64,000 nucleotides of DNA from Mastigias papua (GCA_964019165.1 OZ025271.1:4871570-4935569); one strand, 5' to 3'. Shown: positions 13,396-26,559, numbered from the stretch's first letter. Notes: generated by a model from the sequence alone, not told the origin. Made by a program: numbers and translations.

Positions 13396-14047
13396 AGTAG
13401 GTGTCGCTCTGACGACAGATGAATCAAAGCAACATTAATGCACAAAGCATATAGATGTTAAATACCATTTCGTGCGTCAGCAAGAGGGTATTGACTATAG
13501 ATACATCGCAACAAACGATACCAAAGCGAACATATTTACCAGATTGCTTACAAAGAGTTCCGATCAGAACGTTCTAAACGGAATTCAGATTGAGGGGTCT
13601 TGTTGAGACTACAATCAAAACTCCTTATAATTGATTGAAATTTTTATTATTCTGTTTTGGACATGAGCATTGCATAATCTTAAGTTTTGTTTACATGTAC
13701 TTTTTGTTTAGATATGTATCAGCATTCTTACAAGCAAAACCTGTCGTTGTTGTCTTATCCCCGGCGTCTTCAGCCGTAATTTTCCTAAAAACAAACTCCC
13801 TGAAATAAGTACCTGTGCTACAAATCTCACATTGCTAATAAGCCACACTCCAATAGGCACCCTCCAAAGAGGAGGATGAAAAGCATGAAAAAGACTGATG
13901 CTTCAAATTAGATGTTTCTTTCAATGGTATGTGCAAAAGGATTTTTCACAATAGGCTTTCTGTGATGCACGTGTCAAATACTTATATATGCCCCTAAATA
14001 AAGCCACCACATAAAAATAAACCAACTGTGGCTAATTTGAGAATTTA

Positions 14048-15514
14048 TACACTCCCTTACCAAAAGTGTGGAAACGATTTGGAGGCCAAAATGACAGAGC
14101 AACGCCAATCAAACATTTTGTAACAAACAAAACAATTAATTATTACTCAGCTTTTGTTCGAGCCATTGTCAAATTTCATCCAATGGTAGAACAATTACTA
14201 ATCTTTAATATATAAAAATATATTTTTAACAACTATTTCCATCCGTTCGAAAATTCAACATTTTGTCGGATAACCACGTTTCGGAGTACAGCCATTACAC
14301 TTCGTGGAATGTATCATCCAAATTTGTCAATGCACAGTTATGGAACCTCTGGCCATTCGTCAAATGCTGTTCCCAAAATGTATTCTATATTCTATGGACG
14401 ATTGATTAGTATCTTTGGTTTCGAGAGCCGCCATTCATTTGCAACAACTGTAATATCGGAAGATTGACTAGGCCACGGGACAGGTTCTACTGTTATCAAG
14501 GACAGGAAACATCCATATTTATCCAGCTGTATGGATGATGCGTTATCCTGTTGAACGTTGAATGGGACTTCCAAACATCTCAATATCGAGTCTTTGCATT
14601 GGATTACATTATTTTGAAGAATTTCACAATAATAAGACTCATTGACAGGACGTACACAGAGGACAAGTCGACCTGCTCCATTACTGCCAATGCACATACA
14701 GAACATTTCTGAAACAGAGTTGGTAAATATTGGTGGAAAATAATGATAATTATTGGCTTCACTTGTTTCTCTGCGCAAAATCGACGTTCATGAAACGCTA
14801 TTTAAGGTAAATTTGAACTCATTGCTGAAAACTGTCTGTCCACTCTTGAAATGTTCATCCTCTCAATACCTTGGCCTATCCCTTTCTATAATTTCTGTAA
14901 ATTAAACAGACACATGTGGTTTTGCATATGGAGTAGCTTTTTAATCCATATTTATAAAGAATTTGCTTTACTGTTGAGATAATGGCTTTCTTCCTTGAAA
15001 ACTCATTAAATGAGCTATAGGCCTAAAGAGAGAGAAGATGGGCATGGCATTTTGTCCAGCTGACTTCTTTAGGGCACGTTTATCATTTTTCTAAGAACAT
15101 TTTTGGCCGCCCAGCCCTTTTGTAAACTTCAGCAGTATCTGTTTGCTTTTAAGCTCTAAAAATGTAATAGGGCACTGACTTGTAGCAGTCAACTTTGTTT
15201 GCAGTTTCTCCCAAGGAATAGCCCTTTTTCGCAGTATTTTGATAGGAACTCTGCTTTCAAACGAAGCTTCAATGCAACTTACCATTTCCAAACATTTACA
15301 AATTAAATCCCCTTCTATTTACTTTCTTCATATGAAACTTTACCAAGTGTTTTCAGATACATTAAAGTAGCACGAGGTAGAAATTTGAGTTCATGTTCCA
15401 AAGATATCATGCGTACAGACATAATTTACTTTTGTACTTCATGCCAAAATCATTTCCCCACTTAGGCCAGTGTTGACGCATTTCCAAATTTTTGGTAGGG
15501 GAGTGACCACTGTA
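14048..15514 (-). mobile_element. Tc1/mariner transposon, inactive
   Basis: The ends are inverted: left TACACTCCCTTACCAAAA, and right (read inward) ACTCCCCTACCAAAA within a slightly longer end starting TACAGTGGT. Both are flanked by TA. The minus strand encodes a degraded Tc1 transposase: FSNEFKFTL (catalytic-core start with the DES Asp replaced), GAGRLV, then VQQDNASS with the second Asp, and WPSQSSDITVVANEW near 14400-14770. Length about 1.47 kb is normal for Tc1. Confidence 0.8.
14392..14778 (-). pseudogene. Tc1 transposase catalytic-domain remnant
   Basis: A 128-codon open frame. It holds SNGAGRLVL, a Tc1-type SYYCEILQNNVI helix, FNVQQDNASS (the D of the second catalytic block, with PxH lost) and VPWPSQSSDITVVANEW (the third block, where PDLNPIENLW has decayed to SDITVVANEW). 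Upstream on the same strand the DNA-binding part is present only as broken frames to about 15300. Confidence 0.75.
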
Positions 15515-16189
15515 TATTTTATAACTTATGTAGAGCTACCTATATAAGTTATAAAATTTAAGACCATGAGCCCTTCCTAAGAGCTATGCAAATCCCACCC
15601 CTCCCCACATGCCAGTGCCAAAAACAAAGAAATCTCATACCAACACACAGAAGGAACAGCATAGTTAAGGCTGGAGATCTCAAGTGCAGGCAACATGAAA
15701 TGCACACACAGGATATGCCATAACTTCCATGGCAACCTATTGATAAATAGAGTGAGGCTACCATGGACCAAACAGTGTTCTTACAGATAGGAGGGGGGTG
15801 GGGGTAATGGCAAATGCAGCTAGACAATTCAATTCAATTCAAATTGATTCAAATTTTTTTTATATTTTCAATTCAACTCAATTTGATTCAAAATTCAACT
15901 AAGCAACTAAAGCAATAAAATAACTATAAGAACAACAAATCTAGATATTAGGTAAAGACAAACATAAAAGTAAAAGTAATAAATTATCTGTTGAAGTTCT
16001 TTGGGAGGAGCTCACTCAGTAGGTAAACTAATCGAGGAGAGAGCCCCCCCCCCTCCCTCTTTTGGTTGTTTTAGATCAGAGACATGATTGGAAAGAAACA
16101 AATGCTTCATGCAATAAGCTTTGCAGATACATTTTTAAATTTGAACTTAAAGCAGTTTTTCCGGAACATTAAGACACTAAACACAAGAG

Positions 16190-19100
16190 ATCCACATTGT
16201 GGTATGAAGGTGCATTTTTTTTTTAAATAGAAATTTGAAAGATGAATCTCTTATTTCCCTTGGTAACTCATTCCATAGCTTGGCCCCCATATATCAAATT
16301 GAGCCCAGTCCGTATCGAAGCGTATTTTTACCAATTAAGTAAAGATCGCCACGGTAGGATTGTCTAGTTGTATAGTTATGTACTGCAGAACTAAAAGAGA
16401 AGTAACCATGGAAACAGGATGGTGTTAGTAATTTTTATGATTCATATACAAAGGTTAAGTTGAATTGACAATGTCTGATAATCTAAGCAACTGTAAATCT
16501 TTGAATAGAGCCAAGGAATCGGAACGGGATGTCTGATTTGATATGATCCTGATGGCTGTTTTTGCAGCTTAAATATTGGTTCCCTGTACGATTCGTAGGT
16601 TTGCCCCCAAACAGTAATACCATATTGTAGGAATGATATAAATAAAGAATTATATATGGACTTCATCGTATCAATAGTAAGATACTTTCTGATCTTAAGA
16701 AGGATTCCACATGTTCTAGTTAGTTTTCTTGAAAGTTGACATAGGTGATAATTCCAACTATGTTGTTCATCCAATAAGAGACCAAGAAATTTTACGTATT
16801 TTACTTTGGAAATGTGTTTATTGCCTATTTTAATCGCATCATTAGGAGGTAATTTAGTTCCAGGAGAGTGAAAAATTATGTAGTTAGTTTTATCAACATT
16901 CAATGAGAGCTTATTCACATCAAGCCATCTTTTTACATATCTTAGCTCATTATTCACTTTTTTAGCAAGCTTTTCAGGACTTTTTGACTCATAATAAATG
17001 TTAGTATCATCAGCAAATAAGTAAAACTGTAATTTTGTTTGAAACATTTGGTAAATCATTAATAAAGAGGAGAAAAAGTAAGGGTCCAAGTACTGATCCT
17101 TGGGGAACACCACAAGTAATCTTCATTAGATTTCAGCTTTCTCCATTAATAGAGACATACTGATATCTGTCAGATAAATAGGATTGAAACCACATAAGAG
17201 GAGTCCCTCTAATACCGTAAAGTTCTAATTTTGAGAGTAAAATGTCATGATTCACAGTATCAAAGGCTTTTTGCAGGTCAATAAACACACCACAGCCATA
17301 TTTTCTATCACCCAGCGTATTTCTTATGGCTTCGGTTATACTAACTAATGCATGGTCAACGGAATGATTTTCTTGAAAAAAAATTGAAAAGGGTGTATAA
17401 TTTTGTCTGATGTAACGAAGGAATAAAGTCTCTTGTACATAACTTTTTTATACAACTTACTAAAGATCGGCAACAAGGAGATAGGTCTATAGTCTGCTGT
17501 AGTTTTTGGATCACCTTGTTTCAAAAGAGGAATCGCTTTAGCAATTTTGAGTTTTAATGGGAAAACTCCTTTTAGAAATGATTCGTTGACAAGTTTAGTG
17601 AGTGGATGAGAAATATGGAGTTTTAGGACTTTTAATACATTAATTGGTATACTAAAAGGACCAATAGATTATGATGAGTCAAGAATTGATATTACGTCTT
17701 CGATTTCTTTGTGGGTAACTGGTGACAAAAATATTGAGGTGGAGTTTTTGTTTCTTAGGTAATCCACAACAGACTTTTGTGACTTTGGTATATTCTCTGT
17801 TATGCTATTTGCAACATTTACAAAATATTCATTAAATATGTTAGAGATTTTAGTAGATTCGGACGAGATTTCGCCATTTTTGTCCATTATTTTACTTATA
17901 GGTGGTGTATTGTAGCTTTTATGAGAGATAATTGATTTAATTCCTGACCATACTTGCTTCATATTTTGTCTATATGTTGCAAAATAATTTTGAAAGTACT
18001 TAAGTTTGCTTTCCTTCAATTCATTTGTCACGCGGTTTCTAACGTTTTTATACAAGGCTACTGTAGACGAGAATCGTTTCTTTTTCATTCTCCGTAGAAT
18101 TATATCACAGACTTTATCATCCTTTTAATTCTATTGGTAATCCATGGCTTTGTCTTGAATTTTGACTCCTTCTTGGAACATTTGTTAGATGGCACATGCT
18201 GCTCTATAAGTGACATGATGTCTTTAAGAAATCGATCATAATTGCTATCAATGTTAGAACTTTCATTCAAGTACCCAAAATCTATTTGATTGAAATCATG
18301 AACAAAATTTACTTCGTTGAAGTTTGAATAATCTGATTTAAATACTGCTGTCTTGTTCTGAGTAACGCTTACATTCTGCAATATAAAAAACTGAGGTAGA
18401 TGATCAGAAATTTTCGTCAAAATATTTCCACTAACAATAGTAACATTTAGCAAATTCGTAAATATATTATCTATAAGTGTCGAGGAATGCGCAGATATTC
18501 TTGTTGGTTGATTTATACATGGTAAGAAATTGTTAGAAAACAAGCTATTGGCAAAGTCATTTGTGGCGGTATGCGTATCATAATTTAAAAAATTAACATT
18601 GAAATCACCCATGATAAAGACCTGCTTGTTTAACAAATTAGGTAGAATCGATTGAAGATGAGAAGTGAAGAGATCTATGTTTGAATTTGGATGTCTATAT
18701 GCACAGCAAAATAGGAAATTTGTGCTATTTCTATTTTCAACCTCAACCCATATAGTTTCAAATTCCTCACACCTAAAATTTAATTGTTCGCATGGATTAG
18801 AGACAAGAGTATTTTTTTATGTAAAGACCAATACCACCATTTTGACTCAGAGACATTGTTTTGTATAATTTATAGCCCTCGATATCGATATTACCAAGAT
18901 CTCCATTTTGCATTGAGTTCCACGTTTCAGAAACCCCAATGATGTCTATCGATTTCTTAGTCTGACCACACAGAAGAACCAATTCGTCAACATGCAATGA
19001 TAGACTTCGTATATTTATATGAAGTATGAAAAGATCATTAGGACTAGTTTCCATAGATGCAAGTTCCGAGGTAGTGACGTACTTTGCATATTTCCAGGGA

Positions 19101-19215
19101 TTTGCTCATCAATGTCATAGTCTCTCAAATTAGGCAGTCTTATTAATTGGGAATTCGACCCAAAAACGGGCAGGCTATCGATACATGAGGGGAAGCTATG
19201 ATTCTGCAAATCTAT
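16190..19215 (-). pseudogene. LINE ORF2: APE endonuclease and reverse transcriptase
   Basis: Pieces in coding order: LFILHINIRSLSLH and IDIIGVSETWNS (endonuclease start, 19054-18797); FCCAYRHPN and FIMGDFNVN with INQPTR and SDHLPQFFIL (18790-18100); KNVRNRVTNELKESKLKYFQ (18088-17669); DPKTTADYRPISLLPIFSK (about 17500); a [14 protein letters not shown] segment; then [12 protein letters not shown] (catalytic), VNKLSLNVDKTNYIIF and SLFISFLQYGITVWG (17113-16442). The C-terminal GAKLWNELPREI region is near 16240-16300. Only about five lesions break the frame. Confidence 0.85.
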
Positions 19216-19675
19216 AATGTAATCTAAAAACCAAGCGAAGCTGTAAAGCGAAATAAAGGAAAATTAATAAATTAACAGATAGAAAAAAAAACACAATGTG
19301 TCTTCTACTTGAAATGTAAACAAAAGTGAGAATCAAACGAATTTATGTAGCTATTGGCTGCACAAATCAGCGGATCTAAGATTACCGTTAAATCTTTCGT
19401 TATTATTTATACTGAATTTACATACATCAAAATAAGTCCGATGCCATAAGGGTGATCTGAACTGGGAAAAATACCACTAGAACTTCGATGATTTTATGAA
19501 TGGGAAGTCATTGTCTATAGAATTGCCTATTGTGTGGGGTAGAATGGGTAGAAGTAATGGCATTGTGACGAAATTCAGCAAACTAAAAACAGGATACAAA
19601 CAAACATATTATCGAGTAACAAATGTCAAAGGAAAACAATAACAAAAAGAGAGAGCAAAAACCAAAATTAAAACC

Positions 19676-20371
19676 CTAATGATCAACTTTACGAAGCAAT
19701 TTTTCAAAGCTAGTCTCATCACTAAAGTATCTATAGTTTCCTTGATCATACCAACAAGGTCGACAATTTATGTCGCAAAGTGTAAAGGAGTCAGGTTTCC
19801 CTTCTAACTTCTCGTTCACCTTCTCTAGCAAATGCAAACGGCGCTTTGTTAAATCTAGTTTGATTTTGTACTTTGTCGAACTTTTTCTCGCTCTGAAAAT
19901 CATTGTACGGTATCTGAATGTTGTCAAACGCACAATCATCGACCGAACCCTCTTCCCTTTTACCACGATTTCTTTGCCCACAAGATGCGCCCTATCAATA
20001 ACATTGGTAGGAATCGATAGCCCAAGTTCTTCAAATACACCTTGTACTTTATCAAGGCACTCATCACTCGTCTCTTTTTCATCTACATCGGAAGGTAAAT
20101 TAATTCCATTAATGTGCAAGCACAATCTACTTTGATACTGTTCCATCTCATCATTTGCAAGTACAAGGTGGTCAATATGGCTTTCAAGGATGGCGATTTT
20201 ATCCTCCATCCTTACAAGTATTTCTTTTTGCTCGTTTATGATTGTCATTAGGCTTGATATACATTCCTTCGTTGCCACCTTTTCCTCCAATTTCTCAAGT
20301 TTTTCGAACATAATTTCGAGCATATTACTATCCGATGGCTGTGCACTAGAACCTTTTCGTCGTTTTGTCAT
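19676..20371 (-). CDS. LINE ORF1 protein (coiled coil plus RRM-like)
   Basis: An intact 231-codon frame. Residues about 15-80 are heptad-rich and charged (EIMFEKLEKLEEKVA, VRMEDKIAILESHI), predicting a coiled coil for trimerisation. Residues about 82-160 (LCLHINGINLP, VIDRAHLVGK, RSMIVRLTTFRYRTMIF) match the RRM-like nucleic-acid-binding part of L1-type ORF1p, and a C-terminal basic domain follows (KLDLTKRRLHLLEK). Such proteins coat LINE RNA. It precedes ORF2 by about 470 bp. Confidence 0.8.
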   Translation of the reverse strand: MTKRRKGSSAQPSDSNMLEIMFEKLEKLEEKVATKECISSLMTIINEQKEILVRMEDKIAILESHIDHLVLANDEMEQYQSRLCLHINGINLPSDVDEKETSDECLDKVQGVFEELGLSIPTNVIDRAHLVGKEIVVKGKRVRSMIVRLTTFRYRTMIFRARKSSTKYKIKLDLTKRRLHLLEKVNEKLEGKPDSFTLCDINCRPCWYDQGNYRYFSDETSFEKLLRKVDH

Positions 20372-20480
20372 AGTCCCTCAATGTAACTGTCTAAATAGGA
20401 AATAATCTAGTCCCTTAAGCAGTAATAAAAATGTACAATTCAGTATACTTATCAATTTTCAATAATCTTGCCGCCGATGA

Positions 20481-23400
20481 TTACCTCGCTATCAAAACAC
20501 GTCCGTCATGCCTCGCACCCAAACAGCAATCACAATTCACCTTCGGAACAGAGGAATATCCAGGGCAAGGGGGTGTTGGATCTGGGGCATAGACCACACA
20601 AAAGTTTGTGCGCCACACCTTCAAGCTCTTTCAAATGCAAGGGAACACCCTTTCAAACTATTCTCCTCTAATATTTCATGTACATTAGCATGGCAAATGG
20701 TACAGTATTTGACAATGTACATATACTGTAGGAGGTCAATCAAAGGAGGTTGATTAGTAACATTATTCTAGAATCAATGCATACACTCTGACAGCTCTAA
20801 AGCAGATGTGCATGTATCTGGCCCTATAGTATAACACTGCTTCTTGTACATCATTCACATCGCTTCACAGAAGAACACATTCTGCTTAACCCATTCCCAC
20901 AATAAATTCCCAAATGTTTTTGAGAGAACTCGAGGATCACGTGCAAGACAAATGAGGGGGGTCCAGTGGGGGATTCAGACTAAAATCTGAAAGGGGGCTA
21001 AACATAACAAGTTTGGGCGTGGTGGGCATGGTGGGCATGGCGGGCGTGGTCAGTTTGGAAGTAGGCTTTATGCAATGAAATTATAGAGCGAAATGTTTGA
21101 TGATCAATCACATTTATGTGCTACAAAGTTTACCAGCCCTGTCACAACAATTCACCACAAGATCCGGACGATGTTCAGTACCTGAAGTGGTGGTTCTGTT
21201 TATCTGTTCTATGCTCAAAATTCAGAACAGCAAATCATTTTCAAATCTACAACATTCTGTATCTAAATAGGCTTGAAATGTACATTGTCAATTCGATCAA
21301 CCGACCGCAGAGAACAACTAGATCTAAAAGCTCAAATTTATTTGCTAATGTAACGAAACATATCGTGTGATGGTGATGCAAAACATACCATGGCAATCAC
21401 TATCCTTAGAAGGATGGTCTATTTTGCTTGTATACATGCCAACTACACGATAAACAGTGTTTAATGCTATCGACTTCCTGGGGCCCATGGTGATTCTGTT
21501 AAAACACTACGCATGGGTCACTGAGGTGAAAAGGAAGCAAAGAACATCAAAGTGGCGGTCCTTATCTAAGACGGAGATTTACTTTATGTACCGTGCAGTT
21601 ATGTCGAACCAAATCACTTAACAGACTTTAGGCTTTTCAGATACAGTACAAGTAACTGATTTGACTCAAGTAACGAGGTGTAAACTAGTCCTGAGAGTCC
21701 ATCATTGCCAACAGCAAAATGCAAACAGGGCCCTACAGATACAACCGGCTCTCAAGTCGGCAGATGGTAACAATCCGTTGCACCGAATTTTCGCATATAC
21801 TATGTATCATTTGAAAGTGTTCACTGCGTACGCTAAGAATATGCAATAAAATTTGCGGCATTGCGTATGTGAGAGAAATTATAAAGGAAGACATTGAACA
21901 CTTTGCGTACAAATACCTTACGACTTGACAGCGTCTAAAACCGGAAGTGTGATCATGTACGCAGTGGAAATGATGATTCTTTCATATATTTCGTCGGTAG
22001 GGACACCAAAGTTTTTGAAACGAACACAATCTAGGACTGACCCTAACCCTGCGCTCCGCGACCCTGTCCCACGAGAAAACAGACAGGGTCGAGTTGGTTA
22101 CAAGCAACTTCAACTGCAACGGATTGTTAACATCTGCCCTCAAGTCATCCTGTCTTTAACACACTATAGCTCCTAACTAAGGCATGTATGCATGTTTTTA
22201 TTATAAATGAAATATTTAGTGCTGTCTACAAGGTATATCATATTTGCTCACTGTTCGTAAAAGATCAATATTGCCATATTAATAAGTCTTACATTCTTCT
22301 ATTTGATCATAACCACACAGTGTACTGCTCAGTGCAAATTATCCCTAGTTACCTGTGTATCACATGTATCCATCAGAATTGAAAAGAGCATATTTACAAC
22401 AGCTTCCAGACCTATTCTTCAAAAAGTATTGGGGAGCAATAGCCCCCAAAACTAACAGCCACAAAGTCCATGAGGCCCAGACTTTCAGGTCCCATGTATA
22501 ATCTTGGAAGAGCTGAAAACTAAAGATGTAAGTTTTGTTCTCAAAAAGGTTGAAGATTTGAATACAAGCTTCAAAAGATCATACCTGCCATGAAAGCAAG
22601 CTATGACCAGAAGTGATGACATTATCATAAATTAGTGCAGCAGATTATGGGCCAATATTTCTGAGTAGTTCTAGCTACTTCAATGTAATCAGAAAATGCA
22701 AAGGACAAATAATGTGTATAATTGGGCAAAATCATTGCTACTAAAAATGGTCTTGCAGGGGCATTACTCATAAATGTGTCAGTGACATATCCAATATTAG
22801 CACAATAATTTATGGCAGTGATAAATAATAAGCTACAAAATGTGATGAAACAGACTCCAAGTCATGACAAGCCAGGGTTCACCACAAAATTGTGTATCAC
22901 AGGATGAAATAGTGTATCACAGGATGAAATAGTGTATCACAGGATGAAATAGTGTGAGTTGGCAGGTATGCACATTCCCCTTGAGATACATGCAAATTGC
23001 AACAATCTTAAACTCACAAGCATGAAAGGGTCATTTTACCCACTCTGCAAAATCGCTATATTTGCTGCAATATATTAAGATAACTGATCAACTGAGATGT
23101 TGGATTACAAAACAATTGCAAAAATATAATGTTCTGCCAACCTGTTTGATGAAAATATTGATTGTAAAATCAAATATATTCTTTTAACTGATATTATGTA
23201 CAAAAGTTGTAAAGCACATGGTTATGCAGACTTTTCGTAGATATGTAGATGTACATTGAGAGCATATTTTCTAAAATTTTCCGGGGGATGGTAACTATAT
23301 TTTTTCTTGACACAGTTTGACTTCCCTTTGTATTCAACAGCAGACTTTTGACTCGTACGGTGAGTTATCGAATGTGCACGAGTAAAATGTCAGTCATGTA

Positions 23401-23668
23401 AGTATGCACTTGGTTTCAACCCAGGGTGCAGTTGATGTTGATCCTATGCTGGATATTTCTCTCAATATTCTAATATTATGTCATAATGGGGATGTTTTAC
23501 AAGATGGTGGGTCCAGCCATATGCCAAAGTTTTTTGTTGTGTGTCAGCGAATCGTACAGAAAAAAATTAAAGAGGACAATAATATGACAGACAAACAAAC
23601 TTATTTTCATGATTCCAACAAATTAAGACAATGATATGCCAATGAATTTGAAAGGTCATTCGTCTTAA
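20481..23668. other. No recognisable gene; two short tandem repeats
   Basis: I find no element or protein that I recognise. At 21015-21050 there are four units of a 9-bp GGGC(A/G)TGG(T/C) repeat. At 22893-22952 there are three perfect copies of a 20-bp unit. Confidence 0.5.
22893..22952 (+). repeat. 20-bp tandem repeat, three perfect copies
   Basis: The unit starts TGTATCACAGG and ends GAAATAG. The three copies are identical and directly abutting, with no spacers, so this is a minisatellite and not a CRISPR array. Confidence 0.95.
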
Positions 23669-25307
23669 TGGAGCAGTCATTTTTAATGCAGGGTCCTGGG
23701 CAGAGGAATTTAAAAATAGATCCAAAAGTTTTAAACCCCATCATCCCATGCAACATAAGTTTCATACCCCATACATATCGAGTAAAAGAATTTCATACCC
23801 ATGTGAGGATTTTAGTTTCTTCTCCATATACACAAGAGCATTTCATATGTACCAGACATTCAGCATTTTCTACAGTTGGCAATGTAAAAGGAACATCTCC
23901 AATTTCTAGCTACCCTGTCACTACGAGTTGTCACAAAAAGTCCATTACCAAAGTCATAATTATCATTAGACATACAATTTTCTTCACTTGTTGAACCTCT
24001 GTCATTTTCAGCATCTATAAGGCACAACACTTCATTACCTGATTCAGAATCTTCAGCAATACTCTCCTCCACAGCTTCTGTCCTTCTCTCATCTAAACTT
24101 CTATCATTGTCTCTATACAACACACATTCTATAGCTTTTACTTTTCATGGTTTTTTCAAATTTAAGAACTGCTGCAGATGATTATGCCTCAGATACTTGT
24201 TTAAGTTGGGAATAGTCAGATTTTTTATTCCATTGGTTCTTATTAGTTCTTTCCAATTATAATCTAATGCTTTCCTTTCTTTAAAGTTTCTTTTCTATTT
24301 TTTCTTCCCTCCTGTCTGACATTCTTGGCAAACTCTCTTGTTTGCAGGTCTCCTAATGCTGAGATTACCAGGTTTTGATCTAAAATAAATTTTTTGGAGA
24401 ATTTTTCAATTTGTTCATCACTATCGACTTTGCTACTACCATTTCCAAATGCCTCTTTCAGCTTAACTCTTGAGTTAAAGTCTTTCAATGGTCTTGCTTC
24501 ATTTCCTATATGAGATGGAGTATCCTTGATGTGCAAATATGCAAACTTATGGTTTGAATAGTCTGACATTGGTTCAGGAACTCTCTTAACTGGATTCATT
24601 AATGCAACTCCATCAACAGAAAAAATGTGTATCTTTCAGATTACCATTTGGAAAACTCAGTGTACTTCTTGCCAATGTTAAAATGGCTTTCAAGAGAGAT
24701 ATTGAGTTTTTTGTAATAGTGGTACCCAGGAATTACCTTTTTAGTTCTTGTGCGCAATGTATGCAGCTAAAATGTTTTTATCCCAAAACAACAATCCATC
24801 CATATCATTTGAAACAATAGCTTTCAAAAACCCTCTTGGGACAACAGGACCATCTATTCGTAAAGCAACAGCACCACCTCTTCACACACTTTAAATGCTT
24901 GCAACAAGCTGTAAGCTACACAAAGATTTTGATTTCAAACTAGATTGAAGCACTTCTGCCTTTGTCATTACCACTGATAATAGTTCTAATATGGTTTGGA
25001 CACGTTTAACTTCTTCATTGTCAAAATTAGATTCACGTTCCTAAATCGCTGATTTGACCCCATTTATTCTATCAATCAAAACTTGAAGAAAAGAAGAAGA
25101 CAGAGAAGCCACAGCAAACAAGCAGTGCAAACTAGATACTTTTTTTAGAACATGAGTCACTTTTTAAATTGCTTTGTCAACATGATTTTCATACCCCATC
25201 TAATCAATCAAATAAAATCTAAACCTTATCTAAATATCTTGAAAAGTTTTGCTACCCCGGCAAGAACTCCTCCGCACCGGTACCCGGCATTAAAAATGAC
25301 TGCTCTC
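23669..25307 (-). mobile_element. DNA transposon of unrecognised family, TAA duplication
   Basis: 1639 bp between two TAA trinucleotides (23666-23668 and 25308-25310). The inverted ends share GCAGTCATTTTTAATGC followed by GGGT. TTCATACCC-type motifs repeat just inside both ends. The minus strand carries a decayed protein (24599-23862) with a SAP-like helix-turn-helix. A 662-bp element at 33457 has related ends and the same TAA flanks. Superfamily is not assigned. Confidence 0.7.
23862..24599 (-). pseudogene. Unidentified transposon-encoded protein with SAP-like motif
   Basis: From Met at 24599 the frame runs about 111 codons (FAYLHIKDTPSHIGNEARPL, charged KFSKKFILDQN). After one frameshift near 24265 it continues DYNWKELIRTNG, TIPNLNKYLRHNHLQQFLNL, then a stop near 24145, then KVKAIECVLYRD. 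An acidic tail follows and a C-terminus reading TRSDRVARNWR. The leucine-spaced helix, short turn and Lys-rich second helix resemble a SAP DNA-binding motif. Upstream minus-strand sequence to about 25140 gives more broken coding text of the same protein. I recognise no catalytic domain. Confidence 0.5.
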
Positions 25308-26005
25308 TAATGGACTCTCTGTTGCCAATATACGCCAAGAAGCAAGATTTTTCCTTCGTGCCCCAATGCATTTTTCTAAGCTCACGCCGGACATATTCAG
25401 GCCTAACTATATGAAATGCACCCAGGGTTTCAACTTGCACCTTTATTGTGTACGTGACATTTTGCTTACACAGAAAAGCAGCTTTGGCTATTTCCAGTAG
25501 GCCTATCTTATGTCGAGGAACAAAACAGCAAAACAAATACTTCTTTAACTGCATTACTTAAGCTGTCAAAATATTGCCTTGAAAAGACAGAAAGCTTGTA
25601 AACCACATCCTGTGGTGCAAATCAACATCTAGCCACGCCTTTCTCAGAGTATGTAGTGCTATTTGCGAACAAACTTTTGAGTGTGCGCTTGGCGAACTCT
25701 AAAGTCTGGCCTGTATAGTGCAAGTGATGTTCTCACCCACATTTGATAGTCAAACTGACAGGTCTGAAGGTTACAACGTGGCAATGTAATAAGTGCATTA
25801 TCAACAGTACGAAACGTTACCTGGGGAGTAGCTTGAGGATAAGTAAAAAAGTTTGAACATCCAAGAAAGAAACTGGACACTGACTACGGTGACAAAATAC
25901 AAAACGAAAGTGAAACGAGGAAGTAATTTGCAATACGCATGCGTCACTGCAATGCCAAACCGAGGTTGACAATTTTGAACTTAGACCTGATCTCCTAATC
26001 CAGAT

Positions 26006-26559
26006 AGCATAGGTTCCAAATCTTTGATTGGCTGAGAGCTTTGATCACATTTATATTCTCCATACCGTTTTAGCCAATTAGAACGCGCGATTCTATCAAC
26101 AAATTCCCTTCACAGCTAAATTTAGGCCCATTTTGGCGATTTTTACTACCCCTCGGAAAAAAAACATCGTGTAAAATGTGTTTTGAGATATTCTAAATTT
26201 ATTTTTAGAATTTGGTTCTTTAATAAATTTAGCAAAAAACTACCGTTGCAATCAGTCAAAATATGTCCGCGATTGCAAGTTATAGGGACTTGCAGTTGGT
26301 CGCTTTCATCACCCCCTTTTTGAATAGAGGAGGGATTTGGAACAAGTCATCAAATCAAATCTAATAGCTATATACCATTAATAATTATCAAATGTAATAC
26401 TCACCATATCAAACAAATCCCCTCCTGTAAAAATTCTGTCTGATATTGCTATTTGGCTACTGTAACCGCCTCACACTTTGACTTAAACCCAGCCTGCCTA
26501 CGTTTGCCACCCTCTAGGCAGAATCATCTTGCTAGATATTCCTAATTATAATATTCAGT
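26006..26559 (+). repeat. Left 554-bp inverted-repeat arm
   Basis: Starts AGCATAGGTTCC. It includes CCAAT-like boxes near the end and a GGAGGGGATTTG-type segment further in. It ends where the right arm's reverse complement stops matching, at ATATTCAGT. Confidence 0.9.

Larger units (their letters stand above)
11985..13800 (+). mobile_element. Ty1/Copia retrotransposon remnant
   Basis: An integrase end (YLRNRSYKRRNNSTAYELLT, near 11999) runs directly into reverse transcriptase (RKPLYGL, SGRNWP, near 12075). The normal several-hundred-codon interval is absent, indicating an internal deletion. RT continues to about 12560, RNase H follows (ITYTDSVWANDPEDR, ISWKSRK, SCEAGYIALAEAVEE, about 12718-12895), and the pol end (HIDVKYHFVRQ, ANIFTRLLTK) is at about 13448-13600. 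A foreign stretch separates the last two. After GAGGGGTC at 13592, TGTTGAGACT may begin the 3' LTR. Confidence 0.75.
15825..20480 (-). mobile_element. Nearly full-length two-ORF LINE
   Basis: Reading on the minus strand: ORF1 at 20371-19676, ORF2 from about 19209 to about 16190, and a 3' UTR ending in a GAATT-rich tail (about 15828-15905). ORF2 has endonuclease, RT and a C-terminal GAKLWNELP-type motif. Breaks are few: frameshifts near 19055, 18800, 18115 and 17110 and a nonsense codon near 17670, so decay is recent. The layout fits the Jockey/CR1/L1-Tx1 range of APE LINEs; I cannot fix the clade. Confidence 0.85.

Noticed and set aside
19770..20405. Plus-strand frames of 121 and 71 codons
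   Set aside because: Antisense shadows of the LINE ORF1 protein.
22040..22070. Telomere-like CTAACCCT text
   Set aside because: Only one or two degenerate units, not an interstitial telomeric array.
22893..22952. CRISPR-like repeat
   Set aside because: The three units abut without spacers and the sequence context is eukaryotic.
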